8,536 bases of DNA, from positions 1 through 8,536 of the forward strand of contig JALTOP010000005.1 of assembly GCA_027000105.1 (NCBI GenBank), in the 5' to 3' direction. Below the pieces are notes generated by a model that saw only the letters and a list, made by a program, of their open reading frames with translations, ran no database searches and was not told the DNA's origin. This document shows positions 6,060 to 8,536 of this stretch, one piece after another. The stretch comes from Planctomycetaceae bacterium. GTDB lineage: Bacteria; Planctomycetota; Planctomycetia; Planctomycetales; Planctomycetaceae. Numbering within the stretch: position 1 is the first letter of the stretch; each line of letters opens with the position of its first letter. Both the position numbers and the translations under genes were made by a program.

Positions 6060-8536
6060 CTATCGGATCACCTTTTTCCACTGTCGTTCGAGGCGTTTGG
6101 CAGAAACCGACCGGGCCGTGCCCAAGTGCTGGGCGAATAGCGAGACACGATACTCTTCCATCATCATCCGATAGATGGCGAATTCGGCATTCGAAGCGAG
6201 TTCAGAGGTATGACCTTCGATCAGGCGTCTCTGGAAGGGTTCCAATTCCCGCATCGCCCTGCGATCTTTTTCCCATCCCGCATTCATCAGCTTGCTGCAC
6301 CGTATTTGAATGGCCTGAAAATAGCGAGGGAACTGCGTGAGGAACTCCCAATCGGTTTCAGCGAGAAATTCAAAGCCGGTCAGCATGTCCAGTTGCAACT
6401 GCATATCCTGTTTGGCTTCATTCATAACTGGTGCGTGAAGTCGTTCAAGCCCCTTCAACGCTTCTCGATATTCTGCGTAGAGCGTTTTTGTCAGACTGGC
6501 AACTTCCTGGACAGCCGGGACAAGATTGCTGATTCCTCTGTCGACCAACTCCTTAAACGACTGCCTTGTTCGTGGCGGCTTCTCAATTGTCGGAAACGCC
6601 CGCCGGGCAATCAGTTTTCGTAACTGTCTTCGAATATTTTTGAAGCCGGGCGAACTGGCACCAGCCTGTTCCAACTGATCAAGATTTGGAAACCATTGAA
6701 GCTGATGATCGATTTTCGACCCGATTTCCAGACAGAACAGACGGAAAATCCCCTGAACCGTTTTCATCTCGGCTTCTTGAGGTGAGTCAAGCAGACGAAG
6801 TTGCACCTGTTCTCCGGTATCGATCAGACAGGGATACCCGGTATGAAGGAAAGGCTCCATCCGTATTTCCACTTTATGCGGGAATTGATCGAATTCCCAT
6901 TTTGTCAAACCATCCCGGTGCCATTTCGTTTTCTTTGCCAACTCTCCCAGTGTCGGTGCGACCTTCCGTATATTACTCCCCTGCTCTGTAGTTGCTTTGG
7001 CCTTGAGCGGTTTTAGCGGAAAATTGCTTTGCAATTGAATCAGATTGCGACCTGTTGCGAGAATTCGCCCGTCATCCCCCCTGACATTGATGTTCATCTT
7101 CAAGTGACGCGGAATCGCTTCGAGATCGAATAATTCAGGCAATACCGGTTCTCCTGCGATGCGCTGCAGTTGACCGGCAACGGTTTGCAGGAATGGTCCC
7201 TGTCCATAGGAAATTTTTCCGACGATTTCCCGCGCAGTATCCGGAGCTGGCACAAGTTTGGTACGCAGCGATTTGGGAAGCGTTTTAATCAAGGCAACAA
7301 TTTTCTCTTCCAATAATCCCGGCACGAGCCAATCGAGAAGTTCACTCCGTAAATGATGCAGTTGATCAATCGTGACCGTTAGTGTGACTCCGTCATTATC
7401 TTCACCTGGTTGCAAATGGTAGGAAAGAGGCAATTGCAAATTCTCGAAAACGAGCGCATCGGGGAAAAGGTTACGATCAAGCTCCTTCTCTTCGACGGGA
7501 GCCAACTCGGTCTCTGAGAGATACAGCAGTTGGGGATTTTCCAGCTCCACTTTTTTCCGCCATTGTTCGAAACGGGCCAGATCGAAACATTCCTGCGGGA
7601 TCCGCTCGTCATAAAAATCGATTACAATCTGCTCCAGAGAACCGAAATCGTGACGGCGGATTTTTGCCTGGGTTTTGCGAATTTTTTCGATGACATCCAG
7701 ATTATGTGTCAGAAAATCGCCTCGCGTTTCAATTTCCCCTGTTGCCAGGCCATCACGAATCATCAATTCACGTGCCTGTTCGGGATCAATGCGTCCGTAA
7801 TTGACACGGCGTCGCGGAATGATCGTCATGCCGAATAACGTCACTCTCTCCCAGGCCATCGTTGAACCGGACTTTCGATCCCAATGCGGTTCACTATGCG
7901 AGAGCTTGACCAGATGTTTCGCCAATGGTTCGATCCAGGCCGGATTGATCCGTCCAACTGTCATCGCGTAACGCCGGGAGGTTTCAATCACTTCGGCTGA
8001 AATGATCCATTTTGGCTTTTTCGTATGAAGGCCGGAACCGGGCCAAATATATCTTTTGCTTCCACCGGAACCGACGTACTCATTTTTTTCTTCCAGATAA
8101 GCAACATTTGAAAGCAGGCCTGTTAAAAGTGCCCGATGGATTGCGTCTTCGTCATCCTTTCGCTTCCGTATTGGCAGTTTCGATTCTTCAACCAACTGCA
8201 TCAACTGACGATGGATATCGCCCCATTCCTTGAGTCGATTGTAGGAAAGGAAGTTTTGTTTGCAGGCTTTGCGAAATTTACTGCGAGAGAGAGTCCGTTT
8301 GAGGTGTTGGTAAAAGTCCCACAATTTCAGCAATCCGATGAAATCGGAAGATTCGTGCCTGAATTGGGCGTGTGCCTGATCGGCTGCCTGTTGAAATTCG
8401 ACAGGACGATCACGCACATCCTGAATCTCCAATGAACTGGCAATGATCAGGATTTCATTCAAGCAGTTCTCGTCATGCCCGGCCAGAATCATCCGGCCGA
8501 TGCGGGGATCGACCGGGAATTTCGCAAGTTGCCGAC
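6060..8536 (-). CDS. hrpA: ATP-dependent RNA helicase HrpA, C-terminal part (cut by right window edge)
   Basis: 824 residues are visible; the start and the DEAH helicase core lie beyond the right edge. The visible part opens with RQLAKFPVDPRIGRMILAG and then LIIASSLEIQDVRDRP, the helicase-associated (HA2) region that follows the second RecA lobe. The block LSRSKFRKACKQNFLSYNRL ends HA2. An OB-fold segment follows (LTGLLSNVAYLEE to KPKWIISAEVIETSRRYA), then a long domain of the DUF3418 type that fills the rest and marks HrpA rather than the shorter HrpB or the eukaryotic DEAH helicases. The end VSLFAQHLGTARSVSAKRLERQW matches the usual HrpA terminus, so the C-terminus is complete. HrpA family proteins are about 1300 residues, so roughly 480 are missing here. 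The protein acts in RNA metabolism; E. coli HrpA has been linked to mRNA processing and to stalled ribosomes. The Met at 8490-8492 is internal, not the start. The 102-base gap to the convergent SDR gene has only a weak stem at 6019-6035 and no T-run. Confidence 0.95.
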   Translation of the reverse strand, partial: RQLAKFPVDPRIGRMILAGHDENCLNEILIIASSLEIQDVRDRPVEFQQAADQAHAQFRHESSDFIGLLKLWDFYQHLKRTLSRSKFRKACKQNFLSYNRLKEWGDIHRQLMQLVEESKLPIRKRKDDEDAIHRALLTGLLSNVAYLEEKNEYVGSGGSKRYIWPGSGLHTKKPKWIISAEVIETSRRYAMTVGRINPAWIEPLAKHLVKLSHSEPHWDRKSGSTMAWERVTLFGMTIIPRRRVNYGRIDPEQARELMIRDGLATGEIETRGDFLTHNLDVIEKIRKTQAKIRRHDFGSLEQIVIDFYDERIPQECFDLARFEQWRKKVELENPQLLYLSETELAPVEEKELDRNLFPDALVFENLQLPLSYHLQPGEDNDGVTLTVTIDQLHHLRSELLDWLVPGLLEEKIVALIKTLPKSLRTKLVPAPDTAREIVGKISYGQGPFLQTVAGQLQRIAGEPVLPELFDLEAIPRHLKMNINVRGDDGRILATGRNLIQLQSNFPLKPLKAKATTEQGSNIRKVAPTLGELAKKTKWHRDGLTKWEFDQFPHKVEIRMEPFLHTGYPCLIDTGEQVQLRLLDSPQEAEMKTVQGIFRLFCLEIGSKIDHQLQWFPNLDQLEQAGASSPGFKNIRRQLRKLIARRAFPTIEKPPRTRQSFKELVDRGISNLVPAVQEVASLTKTLYAEYREALKGLERLHAPVMNEAKQDMQLQLDMLTGFEFLAETDWEFLTQFPRYFQAIQIRCSKLMNAGWEKDRRAMRELEPFQRRLIEGHTSELASNAEFAIYRMMMEEYRVSLFAQHLGTARSVSAKRLERQWKKVIR

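Noticed and set aside
5968..6174. 68-codon plus-strand frame just after the SDR gene
   Set aside because: More than half overlaps the end of hrpA on the other strand and the product has no recognisable features; it also lacks a ribosome site.
6060..8492. Reading the HrpA frame as a complete 810-residue protein starting at 8492
   Set aside because: The frame continues upstream to the window edge with RQLAKFPVDPRIGR, a conserved HrpA stretch, so the Met at 8490-8492 is internal.

Overview
The window reads as bacterial chromosome with about half G+C. Most proteins resemble the style seen in Planctomycetes: a membrane-anchored orphan with a Pro/Ser/Glu-rich linker, an MMPL-type exporter, a stand-alone thioester-reductase-like SDR, and long gaps with weak Shine-Dalgarno signals. 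That assignment is inferred from protein style; no rRNA or other marker gene is present. I see no tRNA, rRNA, insertion sequence, CRISPR array, integrase or prophage gene.

Layout. (1) At the left edge lies the N-terminal part of a PAPS-dependent sulfotransferase on the minus strand, cut by the window edge. (2) Upstream of it, also on the minus strand (457-1506), is a 349-residue protein with two membrane spans and an extracytoplasmic domain that I cannot assign to a named family. (3) A 498-base divergent gap (1507-2004) follows, with a cluster of GAAC/GTTC inverted repeats. (4) On the plus strand at 2005-4242 is a 745-residue, 12-span RND/MMPL transporter with a GTG start. (5) A 509-base AT-rich gap (4243-4751) has no convincing gene. 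(6) On the plus strand at 4779-5957 is an NAD(P)-binding protein of the thioester/fatty acyl reductase type (extended SDR). (7) After a 102-base convergent gap comes the C-terminal two thirds of the DEAH-box RNA helicase HrpA, on the minus strand and running off the right edge.

How they may work together. The lipid-type RND exporter and the acyl-thioester reductase-like enzyme lie in the same direction, and the membrane-anchored orphan is divergent from the exporter. A shared role in making and exporting a lipid or acyl product is possible. The gaps are long, however, and no operon can be shown. HrpA is an RNA-metabolism housekeeping-type gene and looks unrelated. No clear new defence or mobile system is visible. 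The most interesting items are the orphan membrane protein, the unassigned C-terminal region of the SDR, the exporter/reductase neighbourhood and the repeat cluster in the exporter's leader.
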